The notes under the pieces were generated by a model, which worked only from the letters and a program-made list of their open reading frames with translations, had not been told where the DNA came from and made no database searches. A DNA stretch of 64,000 nucleotides from Novosphingobium arvoryzae (GTDB lineage Bacteria; Pseudomonadota; Alphaproteobacteria; Sphingomonadales; Sphingomonadaceae). A program made the translations under genes and the position numbers. This document shows, piece by piece, positions 41,748-51,375 of the stretch (the first letter of the stretch is position 1; each line of letters opens with the position of its first letter). The stretch spans positions 513,419-577,418 of the forward strand of contig NZ_BMZD01000003.1 in assembly GCF_014652615.1 (NCBI RefSeq), in the 5' to 3' direction.

Positions 41748-43028
41748 TTATTTGAAGCGGAGCTTGCGGATACCCAGAGCGTGCATCGCAAGTTTTTCGT
41801 AGAATGGTTCACTGGTGCCGCGGCGGACCTTGTGGAGGAAGTATTTCTCGAATCCGATCTTGGCCAGGTGGACCCACTTGCCGCTAGATGCCCAGTTCAC
41901 ATTGCGCGGGGGGATCTGCGGCTGAGCGACAAAGGCAACGCCGCCATCACCAAAGTCGGCGAGGCAGACGGCGTTCCAGGTCGCTTCTTCGGCCGGTTCC
42001 TTGCCAGCCAGTTCGAGCGCAAGGTTGGCCGCGATGGCGGTGACCATCGATTCGATCATGAAGCCGGTCTTGGGTACGCCGACCGGAACCGGTGTGGGAC
42101 CAACCGGTGGGATCGCCACGCAAACGCCCAGTGAATAGACGTTCTTGAAGGTCGGGTTGCGCTGATGCTTGTCAGCCAGGATGAAGCCGCGCGGGTTGGT
42201 CAGGCCTTCGATCCCGTGGACCGCCGCGATTCCGCGAAATGCGGGCAGGATCATCGAATAGCCAAACGGCAGCGCATGTTCAGCCTTGAGGGAGCCGTCT
42301 TCTGACACCTCTTCGACGTGCATAGTGCCCTCTTCAACCTTGGCGATGCGAGCATTGGTGATCCACTTGATGTGCCGATTGCGCAACTCACTTTCGAGCA
42401 GGGACTTGGTATCGCCCACCCCGTCGAGTCCGAGGTGGCCAACATAGGGCTCTGGACTGACATATGTCATCGGCACCCGGTCACGGATCTTGCGCCGGCG
42501 CAATTCGGTGTCGAGGATCAGTGCAAATTCGTAAGCCGGGCCATAGCACGATGCCCCTTGCGCGGCGCCAATAATGATTGGCTTCGGGGCCTCGCAGAAC
42601 CGGTCAAAGGCGTCGGCCGCATGTGCCGCGTGATCCGTGCGACAAACTGACTGTGTAAAGCCATCCGGTCCCAATCCTTCGACCTCGTCAAAGGCCAGTT
42701 CCGGGCCCGTGGCGATTACGAGGTAGTCATAGTCGAGCGAGGTTCCATCGTTCAGCTCGATCCGGTTCTCGGAAGGGTGAACGCGCTTTGCTCCGATTGA
42801 GGTAAAGCCGATGCCCTTCTTTTCCATGATCGGCGGAAGGTGGACCTTGATCGCATCAGGTTCCCGCCAGCGTACTGCTACCCACGGGTTGGACGGCACA
42901 AACCAGTAATCATCCTGGTCGTTGACCACCATGACCTCGGCCTTGCCTTTTACGGCGTCGCGAATCTCATAGGCAGCAATCGTGCCACCCAGCCCTGCTC
43001 CCAAAATAACAATCTTCGGCAACGCCAT
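41748..43028 (-). CDS. Sulfide:quinone oxidoreductase (SQR)-like flavoprotein
   Basis: A 426-residue NAD(P)/FAD-dependent oxidoreductase of the SQR type, which oxidises sulfide and passes electrons to quinone. The FAD motif GAGLGG is at 10-15 and VIATGPEL at about 104-111. Cysteines at 129, 161 and 355 match the three redox cysteines of type I SQRs, and another is at C303. Start ATG 43028 follows GGGAGAA, so the upstream in-frame ATG at 43103 is not used. It is divergent from the rhodanese gene. The persulfide it makes can be used by the MBL protein and rhodanese. Confidence 0.85.
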   Translation of the reverse strand: MALPKIVILGAGLGGTIAAYEIRDAVKGKAEVMVVNDQDDYWFVPSNPWVAVRWREPDAIKVHLPPIMEKKGIGFTSIGAKRVHPSENRIELNDGTSLDYDYLVIATGPELAFDEVEGLGPDGFTQSVCRTDHAAHAADAFDRFCEAPKPIIIGAAQGASCYGPAYEFALILDTELRRRKIRDRVPMTYVSPEPYVGHLGLDGVGDTKSLLESELRNRHIKWITNARIAKVEEGTMHVEEVSEDGSLKAEHALPFGYSMILPAFRGIAAVHGIEGLTNPRGFILADKHQRNPTFKNVYSLGVCVAIPPVGPTPVPVGVPKTGFMIESMVTAIAANLALELAGKEPAEEATWNAVCLADFGDGGVAFVAQPQIPPRNVNWASSGKWVHLAKIGFEKYFLHKVRRGTSEPFYEKLAMHALGIRKLRFK

Positions 43029-43104
43029 CAGTTTTCTCCCATCGACCCCCCCAGTTTGTAATGACCCTGCGGGACTAGACTGGCGCGAGTATGATATCGG
43101 CATT

Positions 43105-43120
43105 GACTTATATAAGAGTC
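43105..43120. promoter_or_regulatory. Palindrome between SQR and rhodanese
   Basis: GACTTATATAAGAGTC contains the perfect 10-bp palindrome CTTATATAAG (43107-43116) with GACT and AGTC arms. It lies in the divergent promoter region, 76 bases before the rhodanese start. It is a good candidate site for an ArsR/SqrR-type sulfur-responsive repressor. Confidence 0.45.
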
Positions 43121-43195
43121 GTACGATATGTACAAGTCATAAAGTGAGCGTCTTGGCCCTTGGGCTCGGATCACCATCGACAGGAGTGTCGCAAC

Positions 43196-43528
43196 ATGTT
43201 TGGTTTTGGAAAGTCAAAGCACAAGGAAATCAACGCTAAACAGCTCGCCGAAATGCTAGGCAAAGGCGAAGCTTTAGTGGTAGATGTTCGTGAGGCTAGT
43301 GAGTTTGCTGATGGCCACATTCCTGGCTCCGTAAATATGCCACTTTCCACTTTTCAGCCGAGCAAGCTTCCGCCGAGTGGCGGCAAGGCCATCGTCCTTA
43401 CCTGCCTTGGAGGTAGAAGGTCCGGTATGGCCTTGGATAAATGTAGTGTCGCGCAAGAGGCAGTTGATACTCACCTCGCCGGTGGCTTCGGGGCTTGGAC
43501 CTCGGCTGGCCTTCCGGTCGAACGATAA
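43196..43528 (+). CDS. Rhodanese-like sulfurtransferase
   Basis: A 110-residue single-domain rhodanese. The active loop CLGGRRS begins at C70 with the expected arginines, and VVDVREASEFADGHIPGS (about 28-45) is the conserved rhodanese signature. It transfers sulfane sulfur, probably from the persulfide made by SQR. AGGAG is nine bases upstream of ATG 43196. The MFP gene follows 26 bases after its end, so it may lead the efflux operon. Confidence 0.85.
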   Translation: MFGFGKSKHKEINAKQLAEMLGKGEALVVDVREASEFADGHIPGSVNMPLSTFQPSKLPPSGGKAIVLTCLGGRRSGMALDKCSVAQEAVDTHLAGGFGAWTSAGLPVER

Positions 43529-43554
43529 ACAAGAATTTGGGCGGGGCTTGCAAC

Positions 43555-44568
43555 ATGCGAATCAAACTGAACGGGATTGCGGCAATCGGTCTGCTGCTGG
43601 CCTTGCCTCTGGCAGGCTGCAGCTCTGGCGAAGAAACCGCCGCGGTTCAAAAAGCCCCCGCCGGTCCGCGACTGGTTCTGGCCTCCACCGATGCGGCTGC
43701 GTGGCAAGACGTGGCGGCAGAGATTGCCACGGTCGATCAGGCGCAGGTCCTTGCCCGGATACCCGGCATCCTCACCTCCCTCTCCGTGCGTGAGGGGGAT
43801 ATGGTGCGCAAGGGGCAGGTGATCGGACGGATCGTCGACAGCCAGCTTGGCTATCAGTCCGGAGCCTATGGCGCCCAAGCCGCTGCGGCACAGGCGCAGG
43901 CCGCCCAGGCGGCAGCCGAGTTGGAGCGCGTGCGCTTCCTTCACCAGAACGGCGTCTATGCCAAGGCGCGGCTGGAACAGGCGCAGGCCGCAGCTTCGGC
44001 TGCGCAGGCCCAGGTCCGCGCGGCACGCGCCCAGCAAGCCGCCGTAGGCGCTGTTGCCGGACAAGGCGAGGTTGTCGCGCCGACCGATGGCCGGGTGCTG
44101 CGCGCCGATGTCCCCGCGGGTTCTCCGGTTGCTCCGGGCATGCCCATCGCCGTAATCACTGCTGGCCCCACCATCGTGCGCCTGACCATGCCGGAATCGC
44201 TGGCCGATAAGGTCCGCCCCGGTGCGCAGGTCATGGCTGACGGAAGGTCTGGCCGCGTGGTGAAAGTCTATCCAGCGATCACTGCGGGTCAGGTCATCGC
44301 CGATGTCGACATGCCCGGCATCGACAACAGCACGATCGGGCGCCGCGTGGCGGCCAAGGTCGAAACCGGCAGCCGCAAGGCCCTGCTGGTTCCGGCCAGC
44401 TATGTCACCAGCCGCTATGGCATCGATTACGTTACGGTTCTCGCCAAGGACGGCAGCGCGGCGCAGGTTCCGGTCCAGACCGCCCCCTCGGCGGAAACCG
44501 GTAAGGTAGAACTGCTTTCGGGCGTTGCTGCGGGCGATACGCTGATCGCGCCGGCCAAGGGGGGCTGA
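43555..44568 (+). CDS. RND efflux periplasmic adaptor (lipoprotein)
   Basis: A 337-residue HlyD/AcrA-type membrane-fusion protein. A lipoprotein signal ends with LAGC (cleavage before the Cys, about residue 22). A lipoyl-like barrel and a helical hairpin rich in Ala/Gln (about 85-175) follow, then the beta-barrel. It links the RND pump to TolC. GTG/ATG frame extension upstream to 43495 overlaps rhodanese and is not used. It is 4 bases before the pump gene. Confidence 0.88.
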   Translation: MRIKLNGIAAIGLLLALPLAGCSSGEETAAVQKAPAGPRLVLASTDAAAWQDVAAEIATVDQAQVLARIPGILTSLSVREGDMVRKGQVIGRIVDSQLGYQSGAYGAQAAAAQAQAAQAAAELERVRFLHQNGVYAKARLEQAQAAASAAQAQVRAARAQQAAVGAVAGQGEVVAPTDGRVLRADVPAGSPVAPGMPIAVITAGPTIVRLTMPESLADKVRPGAQVMADGRSGRVVKVYPAITAGQVIADVDMPGIDNSTIGRRVAAKVETGSRKALLVPASYVTSRYGIDYVTVLAKDGSAAQVPVQTAPSAETGKVELLSGVAAGDTLIAPAKGG

Positions 44569-44572
44569 ACCA

Positions 44573-47500
44573 ATGGACCTGGGCATTTCGGGCAAGCTGA
44601 CCCGGGCGACGATCCAGTCGCCGCTGACGCCGTTGTTTCTGCTTGCCGCGATCATCGTCGGCCTGATCGCGACCATCTCGATCCCTCGCGAGGAAGAGCC
44701 GCAGATCAAGGTGCCGATGGTCGACATCATGGTCCAGGCACCCGGTCTGGCCGCAGCCGATGCGGTAGAACTGGTGGCCAAGCCGCTTGAGACCATCGTG
44801 CGCAGTGTGGACGGCGTGGAGCACGTCTATACCCAGGCGCAGGATCACGGCGTGATGGTCACCGCCCGCTTTCTGGTCGGTTCCAACCCGGAAGATGCCG
44901 CGATCCGCATCAATGAAAAGATCGAGGCGAACAAGCACCGCATTCCGGCCGGGATACCATTCCCGCAAGTCACCGTGCGGGGGATCAACGATGTGCCGAT
45001 TGTCGTCCTGACATTGACCCCGAAGCCGGGGGCGGCAGGGCAATGGAACGATCAGGCTCTGGCCGAACTGGCCGGTAAGCTGCGCACCGAAATGGCCAAG
45101 GTTGATGATGTCGGCCTCACCTTCCTGACCGGGGGCCAGCGCATGGCCCTGCGCGTGGTGCCTGATCCGGGCAAGCTGGCGACCTATGGCGTGCCGCTGG
45201 GCAATCTGATCGAAGCCGTGACCCAGGCCAACCGCGCCTTCCCGGTCGGCAACGTGCGCGAGGCAGGTCAGGCAACCTTGGTCGTTGCCGGACATAGCCT
45301 GGGTGACGCGCAGGAACTGGCGAACATTCAGGTCCGTAGCGCCCGCGGCGCGCCGGTGCTGCTGTCCGATATTGCCCGGGTCGAGCAGGCCCCCACGCAG
45401 GACCAGGCCCGGTCATGGCGCTGGGCCAAGGACGACAAGGGCCAGTGGAACATGGCACCCGCCGTCAGCCTGGCCATTGCCAAGCGTGCCGGGGCCAATG
45501 CCGTGACCGTATCGGAACAGGTGGTCGAACGCGTCGAAGGCCTGAAAGGCAGTCTCATCCCCGCTGGGGTCGAAGTTGCGGTGACTCGCAACTATGGCGA
45601 AACCGCCAATGAAAAAGCCAATGAGCTGATCTTCCACCTTGCCTTGGCCACGGTATCCATCGTGGCCCTGATCGGCTTTGCCATCGGCTGGCGCGAGGCA
45701 GGCGTTACCGCAATCGTCATCCCGACAACGATCATGCTGACCATGTTCGCTTCGAACGTGATGGGCTTTACCATCAACCGCGTCAGCCTGTTCGCCCTGA
45801 TCTTTTCCATCGGCATTCTGGTCGATGATGCCATCGTCATGATCGAGAACATCGCCCGCCATTGGGCCATGGGGGATAAGCGGAGCCGGATCGACGCCGC
45901 AGTGGAAGCCGTGGCCGAAGTGGGCAACCCGACGATCATCGCCACCCTGACCGTGGTCGCGGCGCTGCTGCCGATGCTGTTCGTCTCGGGCCTGATGGGC
46001 CCCTATATGGCGCCGATCCCGATCAATGCTTCGGCAGCCATGATCTTCTCGTTCTTCGTGGCGGTGATCATTGCCCCCTGGTTGATGATCCGCTTTGCGC
46101 GCAAAGCTCTGACCCATGGCCATGATGCCCACGGCGGCAAGCTGGGCGCGCTGTACAAGCACTATGCGCTGAAAGTGATTGCCACGCGGGAAGGAGCCAA
46201 GCGGTTCCTGATCGGTGTCGGCGTGGCGACGCTGGTTGCCTGCTCGATGTTCTACTTCAAGGCAGTCACGGTGAAGCTGCTGCCGTTCGACAACAAGAGC
46301 GAAGTGCAGATCGTTGCCGACCTGCCCGAAGGCACCAGCCTTGAGGCCACTTCGCGGGTGCTGGAGCAGGCCGCAGCGGTTGCTCGGCAACTGCCTGAAG
46401 TCGTTTCGATGGAAGCCTATGCCGGCGCTTCGGCTCCGTTCAATTTCAACGGGCTGGTGCGGCACTATTTCCTGCGCAACCAGCCGGAAATGGGCGACCT
46501 GATGGTCACCCTGCTGCCCAAGGGCGATCGCTCGCGAGCCAGCCATGACATCGCCGTTGATCTGCGCGAACGGCTGAAGAGCCTTCCTCTGCCCGCAGGA
46601 ACGTCGCTGAAGGTGGTGGAAACCCCGCCGGGCCCGCCGGTGCTCGCCACGCTTCTTGCCGAGATTTACGGCCCAGACGAAGCAACGCGCCAGAAGACTG
46701 CGGCCCAGGTGGAAAAGCTGTTCCGCTCGGTGCCCTTCGTGGTTGACGTGGACAACAGCTTTGGCCAGCCCCGACCCGTGCTCCGCCTCGTGCCTGATAG
46801 GGCCAAGCTTGACCAGTATGGCCTGTCCGAGCGGCACCTGTTCGATTCCATCGGCGCGCTGATGGGCACCCAGGTCATCGGCTATGCTCCGCGCGGCGGC
46901 AATGAGCGGGAACCGCTGCCGATCGAAATTGCCCTCGATCAGGCGCAGCGCCAGTGGTCGGCCACCCTCGCCGCAACCCCGGTTGCTGCAACGCCCACAG
47001 GTCAGTTGATTGCCCTGGGCGATCTGGTCACGGCGAGCATCGAACCTGGCAGCCCGGCGATTTTCCGCCGCGACGGGCGCGGTGCGGCCATGGTCACGGC
47101 AGAGCTGGCCGGTCGCTACGAAGCGCCCATCTATGGCATGCTGGCGGTCAACGACGCGGTGGACGGCTTTGACTGGAAGGCGGCTGGGCTGTTCAAGCCC
47201 GAGGTCCTGCTCAACGGCCAGCCCGCTGACGAAAGCAAGCCCAAGCTGCTGTGGGATGGCGAATGGGAAATCACCTGGGTGACGTTCCGCGACATGGGCG
47301 CGGCCTTCATGGTCGCACTGCTAGGCATCTATGTCCTCGTCGTCGGCCAGTTCCGCAGCTTCACCCTGCCGCTGGTAATCCTGACCCCGGTTCCGCTGAC
47401 CCTTGTCGGCATCGTCCTTGGCCACATGCTGTTCCAGGCGCCCTTTACCGCCACCAGCATGATCGGATTCATCGCCCTAGCCGGGATCATCGTGCGCAAT

Positions 47501-47785
47501 TCGATCCTGCTGGTCGATTTCATTCGCCACACCCGCTCGGCGGACAAGTCACTGCGCGAAACCCTGCTTGAGGCCGGGATGATCCGGTTCAAACCGATCG
47601 TGCTAACTGCCGCAGCGGCGATGATCGGGGCGGCGGTCATCCTGACCGACCCGATTTTCCAGGGTTTGGCGATCTCGCTGCTGTTCGGTCTTGCCAGTTC
47701 GACGCTGCTGACGGTCCTAGTGATCCCCGCCATTTACGTGCTGCTGCGCGACGACGGAATTGCCTACACGGAAGAAACCCAATGA
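44573..47785 (+). CDS. RND efflux transporter, inner-membrane permease
   Basis: A 1070-residue AcrB-superfamily permease, slightly longer than typical HAE1 pumps. Twelve helices are predicted, with large periplasmic loops after helices 1 and 7. The FSIGILVDDAIVMIENI segment (helix 4, about 411-427) carries the conserved Asp pair for proton relay. It follows the adaptor gene and precedes an ArsR gene with an ATGA overlap. The transported substrate is unknown; the sulfur genes around it suggest a stress-related compound. Confidence 0.88.
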   Translation: MDLGISGKLTRATIQSPLTPLFLLAAIIVGLIATISIPREEEPQIKVPMVDIMVQAPGLAAADAVELVAKPLETIVRSVDGVEHVYTQAQDHGVMVTARFLVGSNPEDAAIRINEKIEANKHRIPAGIPFPQVTVRGINDVPIVVLTLTPKPGAAGQWNDQALAELAGKLRTEMAKVDDVGLTFLTGGQRMALRVVPDPGKLATYGVPLGNLIEAVTQANRAFPVGNVREAGQATLVVAGHSLGDAQELANIQVRSARGAPVLLSDIARVEQAPTQDQARSWRWAKDDKGQWNMAPAVSLAIAKRAGANAVTVSEQVVERVEGLKGSLIPAGVEVAVTRNYGETANEKANELIFHLALATVSIVALIGFAIGWREAGVTAIVIPTTIMLTMFASNVMGFTINRVSLFALIFSIGILVDDAIVMIENIARHWAMGDKRSRIDAAVEAVAEVGNPTIIATLTVVAALLPMLFVSGLMGPYMAPIPINASAAMIFSFFVAVIIAPWLMIRFARKALTHGHDAHGGKLGALYKHYALKVIATREGAKRFLIGVGVATLVACSMFYFKAVTVKLLPFDNKSEVQIVADLPEGTSLEATSRVLEQAAAVARQLPEVVSMEAYAGASAPFNFNGLVRHYFLRNQPEMGDLMVTLLPKGDRSRASHDIAVDLRERLKSLPLPAGTSLKVVETPPGPPVLATLLAEIYGPDEATRQKTAAQVEKLFRSVPFVVDVDNSFGQPRPVLRLVPDRAKLDQYGLSERHLFDSIGALMGTQVIGYAPRGGNEREPLPIEIALDQAQRQWSATLAATPVAATPTGQLIALGDLVTASIEPGSPAIFRRDGRGAAMVTAELAGRYEAPIYGMLAVNDAVDGFDWKAAGLFKPEVLLNGQPADESKPKLLWDGEWEITWVTFRDMGAAFMVALLGIYVLVVGQFRSFTLPLVILTPVPLTLVGIVLGHMLFQAPFTATSMIGFIALAGIIVRNSILLVDFIRHTRSADKSLRETLLEAGMIRFKPIVLTAAAAMIGAAVILTDPIFQGLAISLLFGLASSTLLTVLVIPAIYVLLRDDGIAYTEETQ

Positions 47786-48093
47786 AGCCCGCTGACCTTT
47801 CCGAACTCAAAGCCAACGCTGCCGCAATGGCCTCGCGCATGAAACTAATGAGCCATCCAGAGCGACTTCTGATGTTGTGCCGGATGGATGAGGGCGAAGT
47901 GTCTGTTGGTGAGCTGGTTGAGCTATCAGGCCTGTCACAGTCATCGGTGTCGCAGCATCTTGCCATGCTGCGAGATGAGAATGTCGTCACTATCCGCGGC
48001 GAGGCCCAGACGCGGTTTTATAGTCTTAACGATCCGACCGTCCGGGCCATTATTCATGCGCTCTGTGATCTTTGCGGGGAAACGGTTCGGTAA
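47782..48093 (+). CDS. ArsR family regulator, SqrR/BigR-like
   Basis: A 103-residue winged-helix regulator. The recognition helix is in LSQSSVSQHLAMLRDENVV (about 51-69). Cysteines are at 33 (LLMLCRMDEGEV) and 95/98 (ALCDLCGE), near the C41/C107 pair by which SqrR senses persulfides. The gene overlaps the RND pump stop (ATGA), so it is the last gene of the efflux operon and probably its repressor. It may also control the SQR and rhodanese promoter. Confidence 0.8.
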   Translation: MKPADLSELKANAAAMASRMKLMSHPERLLMLCRMDEGEVSVGELVELSGLSQSSVSQHLAMLRDENVVTIRGEAQTRFYSLNDPTVRAIIHALCDLCGETVR

Positions 48094-48107
48094 GGGTGTC
48101 AGGAAAA

Positions 48108-48554
48108 ATGGCAATCGAACCGCTCCTGATCATCTGCCCGAACTGTACGACAGCCAACCGCGTGCCACGCGACAAAATCGCCGCGAACGGCAAGTGCGGT
48201 CGATGCTCGGGCCCTCTGTTCAACGGCCATCCGGTCACCCTTGGGGCGACAAATTTTGATGCTCATGCAACCCGCAGCGATATCCCACTACTGGTTGATT
48301 TCTGGGCTTCCTGGTGCGGGCCTTGCTGCCAGATGGCGCCCGCGTTTGAAGCAGCTGCAGCACAGCTGGAACCACAAGTCCGGCTTGGTAAACTGGATAC
48401 CGAGGCTGAGCAAGCTATTGCCGGACGCTTCGGGATCCGCTCGATCCCTACGCTCATCATGATTCACAAAGGACGCGAGATAGCCCGTCAGTCGGGAGCC
48501 ATGTCGCACGCAGCTATCGTAACGTGGGCGCAGCGCATTATTGGAGCGTTGTGA
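48108..48554 (+). CDS. trxC: Thioredoxin 2 (TrxC)-like
   Basis: A 148-residue thioredoxin with an N-terminal zinc finger: C10, C13, C30, C33, as in TrxC. The active site is WASWCGPCC (about 64-72). TrxC works in oxidative stress and reduces persulfides and disulfides. It follows the ArsR gene by 14 bases and AGGA precedes the ATG, so it is probably co-transcribed. Confidence 0.85.
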   Translation: MAIEPLLIICPNCTTANRVPRDKIAANGKCGRCSGPLFNGHPVTLGATNFDAHATRSDIPLLVDFWASWCGPCCQMAPAFEAAAAQLEPQVRLGKLDTEAEQAIAGRFGIRSIPTLIMIHKGREIARQSGAMSHAAIVTWAQRIIGAL

Positions 48555-48594
48555 AGCACTCGGCCTATTGGACTTTAATTCAGGGATTTCTGCG

Positions 48595-49461
48595 ATGACC
48601 ACTTCCTCCGAACACCATGGCGATGCCCTCAAGTATGAAGACTGGGCCGGCGAAATGGGGGCGCGCTGGCTCGCCAACCTCACGGGCTTTGAAAGCACGA
48701 TTGCTCCGGCCGGCGCGGCGCTGCTGGCCCATGCCGCCTATCAGCCGGGAGAACGCGTGGTGGACATCGGTTTTGGCGGCGGGGCGACCAGCCTTGCCAT
48801 TGCCAAGGCCGTCACCCCGGAAGGGGAAGTCGTTGGCATCGATATTTCTCCTGACCTTGCCGCTGCCACGACGCGCCGTGCGGCGGCTGCCGGAATTGCC
48901 AATGCGCGCTTCATCTGCGCCGATGCGGCGACCGTTGCCGTACCCGAGGCGCCGTTCGACCGGCTGTGTTCGCGCTTTGGCTCGATGTTCTTTTCCGAGC
49001 CGGTCTCGGCCTTCGCAAACCTGCGCGGTTTGCTGAAGCCGGGTGGACGGCTCGATCTTGCCGTCTGGGGGCCGCCGCAGCAGAATCCATGGATGCTCGA
49101 AGGCATGGCCGTCGCCCGCCGTCATGTCGAAATGCCCGCGCCCGTGCCGCGCGCGCCAGGGCCGTTTACCTTTGAAGAGCACGATTACATGGAAGAAACG
49201 CTGATTGCGGCAGGCTTCAGCAATGTGAACATCGTTGCGGCCAAGGGTGAGCTGCCCGTCGGCGGTCCAGGCGCCACGCCGGAACAGGCGCAAGCCTTCG
49301 TGCGCCACGCGCTCGCCTTTGGACAGGCGCTGCTCGATTACCCACCGGTGGTCCAGGAGGCGGCTGCCGCGGAGCTGACATCACTTTACACCAAATACTA
49401 TCGCCCAGGCGAAGGGGTGATGATGGGTTATGCCATCTGGCTAGTCAGCGCCAATGCCTGA
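48595..49461 (+). CDS. Class I SAM-dependent methyltransferase
   Basis: A 288-residue methyltransferase with motif I VVDIGFGGGATSLAIAKA (about 59-76) and an acidic motif with VVGIDISPD (about 80-90), followed by a UbiE-like core with FSEPVSAFANLRGLLKPGG. ATG 48595 follows AGGGA; the frame before it has no ribosome site. The substrate is unknown; methylation of a thiol or quinone would fit the surroundings. It overlaps the next gene by 8 bases. Confidence 0.8.
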   Translation: MTTSSEHHGDALKYEDWAGEMGARWLANLTGFESTIAPAGAALLAHAAYQPGERVVDIGFGGGATSLAIAKAVTPEGEVVGIDISPDLAAATTRRAAAAGIANARFICADAATVAVPEAPFDRLCSRFGSMFFSEPVSAFANLRGLLKPGGRLDLAVWGPPQQNPWMLEGMAVARRHVEMPAPVPRAPGPFTFEEHDYMEETLIAAGFSNVNIVAAKGELPVGGPGATPEQAQAFVRHALAFGQALLDYPPVVQEAAAAELTSLYTKYYRPGEGVMMGYAIWLVSANA

Positions 49462-50215
49462 CAATCGCGGCTTTGCCATACGTCTATGGGGCGCGTGCCT
49501 GCCAGCAGTCCTGCTTTTTGCCGCACCGGCATTGTCTGAACCCACACCGGTTACGGTGCGGGTCATCAGCCAAGACGCCAAGTTCGTTGGCGATAGTACC
49601 GGCGGGGCGCAGGTGATCCTGCGCGATGCGGAGAGCGGGCGCATTCTCGCCGAGGGCATAACGGCAGGCGGCACCGGCGATACGGATCGGATCATGCAGT
49701 CGACCGGCCGCAGTCCGCTGCGCGCGACGGACGATGCAGCCGCCTTTTACGCAACGCTGGATCTCGTCAGGCCAACTTTGGTCGAACTGGAGGTCAAGGG
49801 CGCGCTTGGCCGCCCAGGTTCAGCCGTCAAGGTTACTGCGCAGCGCTGGATGATGCCCGGAGTGCCGATGACCACCGGCGATGGGTGGAGCATCGAATTG
49901 CCCGGCCTTGCTGTGACTCCCACGGCCAGCATTGAGCCAGAGGGCTTGCGGATTACGGCGAAGGTCGAGCCGATGTGCGGTTGTCCGCTGACCCCTGGCG
50001 GCCTATGGGACTCTGCCGATTACGAGGTTGAGGCAAGCCTCTGGCAGGGTGGTCAGCAGCTTCGCAGGGCGGAACTTGCATTCGTGTCATCGCCGGGTGG
50101 CTTCGCCCGGACGCTCCCGCTGCAGGCGAGCGGGCGCTACACCCTCGTCCTGTTCGCGCGCAACAGGGTTACCGGAAGTTCGGGGTTGGGACGGATCGAA
50201 GTCCAGGTTCCCTGA
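49454..50215 (+). CDS. Exported hypothetical protein
   Basis: A 253-residue protein with a signal peptide (about 1-28, ending ALS). The mature part is beta-rich with a Cys pair MCGCPLTPGG (about 175-184) that may bind a metal or form a disulfide. Its start lies 8 bases inside the methyltransferase gene, so it is translationally coupled. No family assigned. A periplasmic role within the same stress unit is a guess. Confidence 0.6.
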   Translation: MPDNRGFAIRLWGACLPAVLLFAAPALSEPTPVTVRVISQDAKFVGDSTGGAQVILRDAESGRILAEGITAGGTGDTDRIMQSTGRSPLRATDDAAAFYATLDLVRPTLVELEVKGALGRPGSAVKVTAQRWMMPGVPMTTGDGWSIELPGLAVTPTASIEPEGLRITAKVEPMCGCPLTPGGLWDSADYEVEASLWQGGQQLRRAELAFVSSPGGFARTLPLQASGRYTLVLFARNRVTGSSGLGRIEVQVP

Positions 50216-50245
50216 TCTCCACCGCAAGGAAAGGCCTTTGCTGCC

Positions 50246-50716
50246 ATGATCCTGTTCTGGGCCCTGCTGATTGCCTTTGCGACCGTGGGATTGTGCGTCA
50301 TCGTCCACTATGAGGCGCTGCGCCTCACCTCGCTGTTCATTCCCCGGCTGACCATTCCGCCGCGACCCAAGGTCCTGGTGGTGATCGCGGCAGTTTTTCT
50401 CGCTCACCTGGCCGAGATCGTTATCTTTGCGGTTACGTACCGGTTGATGCAGCCTTTTCCTCAGCTGGGCGAGATCGCGGGCCACTTTTCCCGAAGCGCG
50501 GTCGATTATTTCTACTTCTCGATCACCAGCTTCACGACGCTGGGCATTGGCGACCTGTTCCCGCATGGTGCCTATCGCATCGTGGTCGGTTTTGAATCCC
50601 TGACGGGCTTCGGGCTGATCGGCTGGTCAGTGTCTTTCACCTATCTTGTCATGCAGGAATTCTGGACCCAGCATGGGCCCAGGCCCAAGCGCAAAATTGG
50701 CCGTGATGGGCGATGA
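50246..50716 (+). CDS. Ion channel family protein (K+ channel-like)
   Basis: A 156-residue membrane protein with an N-terminal helix, a second helix (about 45-65) and a pore region with the selectivity-filter-like TTLGIGDLFP (about 98-107), close to the K+ channel TVGYGD. It has fewer helices than full K+ channels and presumably forms an oligomer. Next to respiratory and sulfide genes it may help ion balance under stress. Start ATG 50246. Confidence 0.7.
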   Translation: MILFWALLIAFATVGLCVIVHYEALRLTSLFIPRLTIPPRPKVLVVIAAVFLAHLAEIVIFAVTYRLMQPFPQLGEIAGHFSRSAVDYFYFSITSFTTLGIGDLFPHGAYRIVVGFESLTGFGLIGWSVSFTYLVMQEFWTQHGPRPKRKIGRDGR

Positions 50717-50752
50717 ACGCGCGGCTCACTCAGGTCTCCAAGGAGTGCCAGC

Positions 50753-51247
50753 ATGCCTAACATCAATCTGGAAGCTGTCTTGCTGGAAGCGCTAGACGAC
50801 GAGCGCAAGGCTGAGGCGACTTATGGTGCCGTCATTGAGAAATTTGGCGAGGTCAGGCCCTTCATCAACATCATCGAGGCCGAACGGCGCCATTCCGCAG
50901 CGATTGAGCGGCAGATGACACGCCTAGGTTTCGCGATCCCGGCCAATCAATGGCAAGGCAAGGGCATGGCCCCTGCTACGCTGGCAGAGGCTTGCCGTAT
51001 GGCCATCGAGGCCGAGGTCGAGAACATCGCCCTTTATGATCGGCTGCTACCCGCCATCGCCGACGCTTCCGTCCGGCATGTCCTGCAGAACCTGCAGGAT
51101 GCATCGCGAGATAATCACTTACCGGCGTTTCGCCGCTGCCTTGAACGTGAGAACGGCGGGGGCGGAAGTGGCGGCGCCAGAGATGGACAGGGAAGTCAGG
51201 GTCGACATGGTCGGGGTCGGGGCCCTCGCGGCGGATGCTCGACCTGA
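50753..51247 (+). CDS. DUF2202 ferritin-like protein
   Basis: A 164-residue protein. The first 130 residues form a ferritin-like helical domain with E17, E21 (DDERKAEATYG), E50 (IEAERRHSAA) and the pair IEAEVENIALYDRLL. These Glu/His positions are suited to a diiron site. The C-terminal 30 residues are Gly/Arg-rich and disordered. It may store iron or detoxify peroxide. ATG 50753 follows AAGGAG. Confidence 0.75.
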   Translation: MPNINLEAVLLEALDDERKAEATYGAVIEKFGEVRPFINIIEAERRHSAAIERQMTRLGFAIPANQWQGKGMAPATLAEACRMAIEAEVENIALYDRLLPAIADASVRHVLQNLQDASRDNHLPAFRRCLERENGGGGSGGARDGQGSQGRHGRGRGPRGGCST

Positions 51248-51375
51248 TCACGCGGCAGCATCGCCTCCCCAGCTGGAGCAAGATGCGGCCTCTGCAGTAG
51301 GCCGATCGGGCAGGCTTTGATGCGATGCTAGTCGCCAGACCGCAATGTCCCGGCTCTTGCGTAAAGGGGCTAAGG

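Noticed and set aside
45413..46837. A 474-codon minus-strand frame antisense to the RND pump
   Set aside because: Shadow; His/Gly/Arg-rich with no domain.
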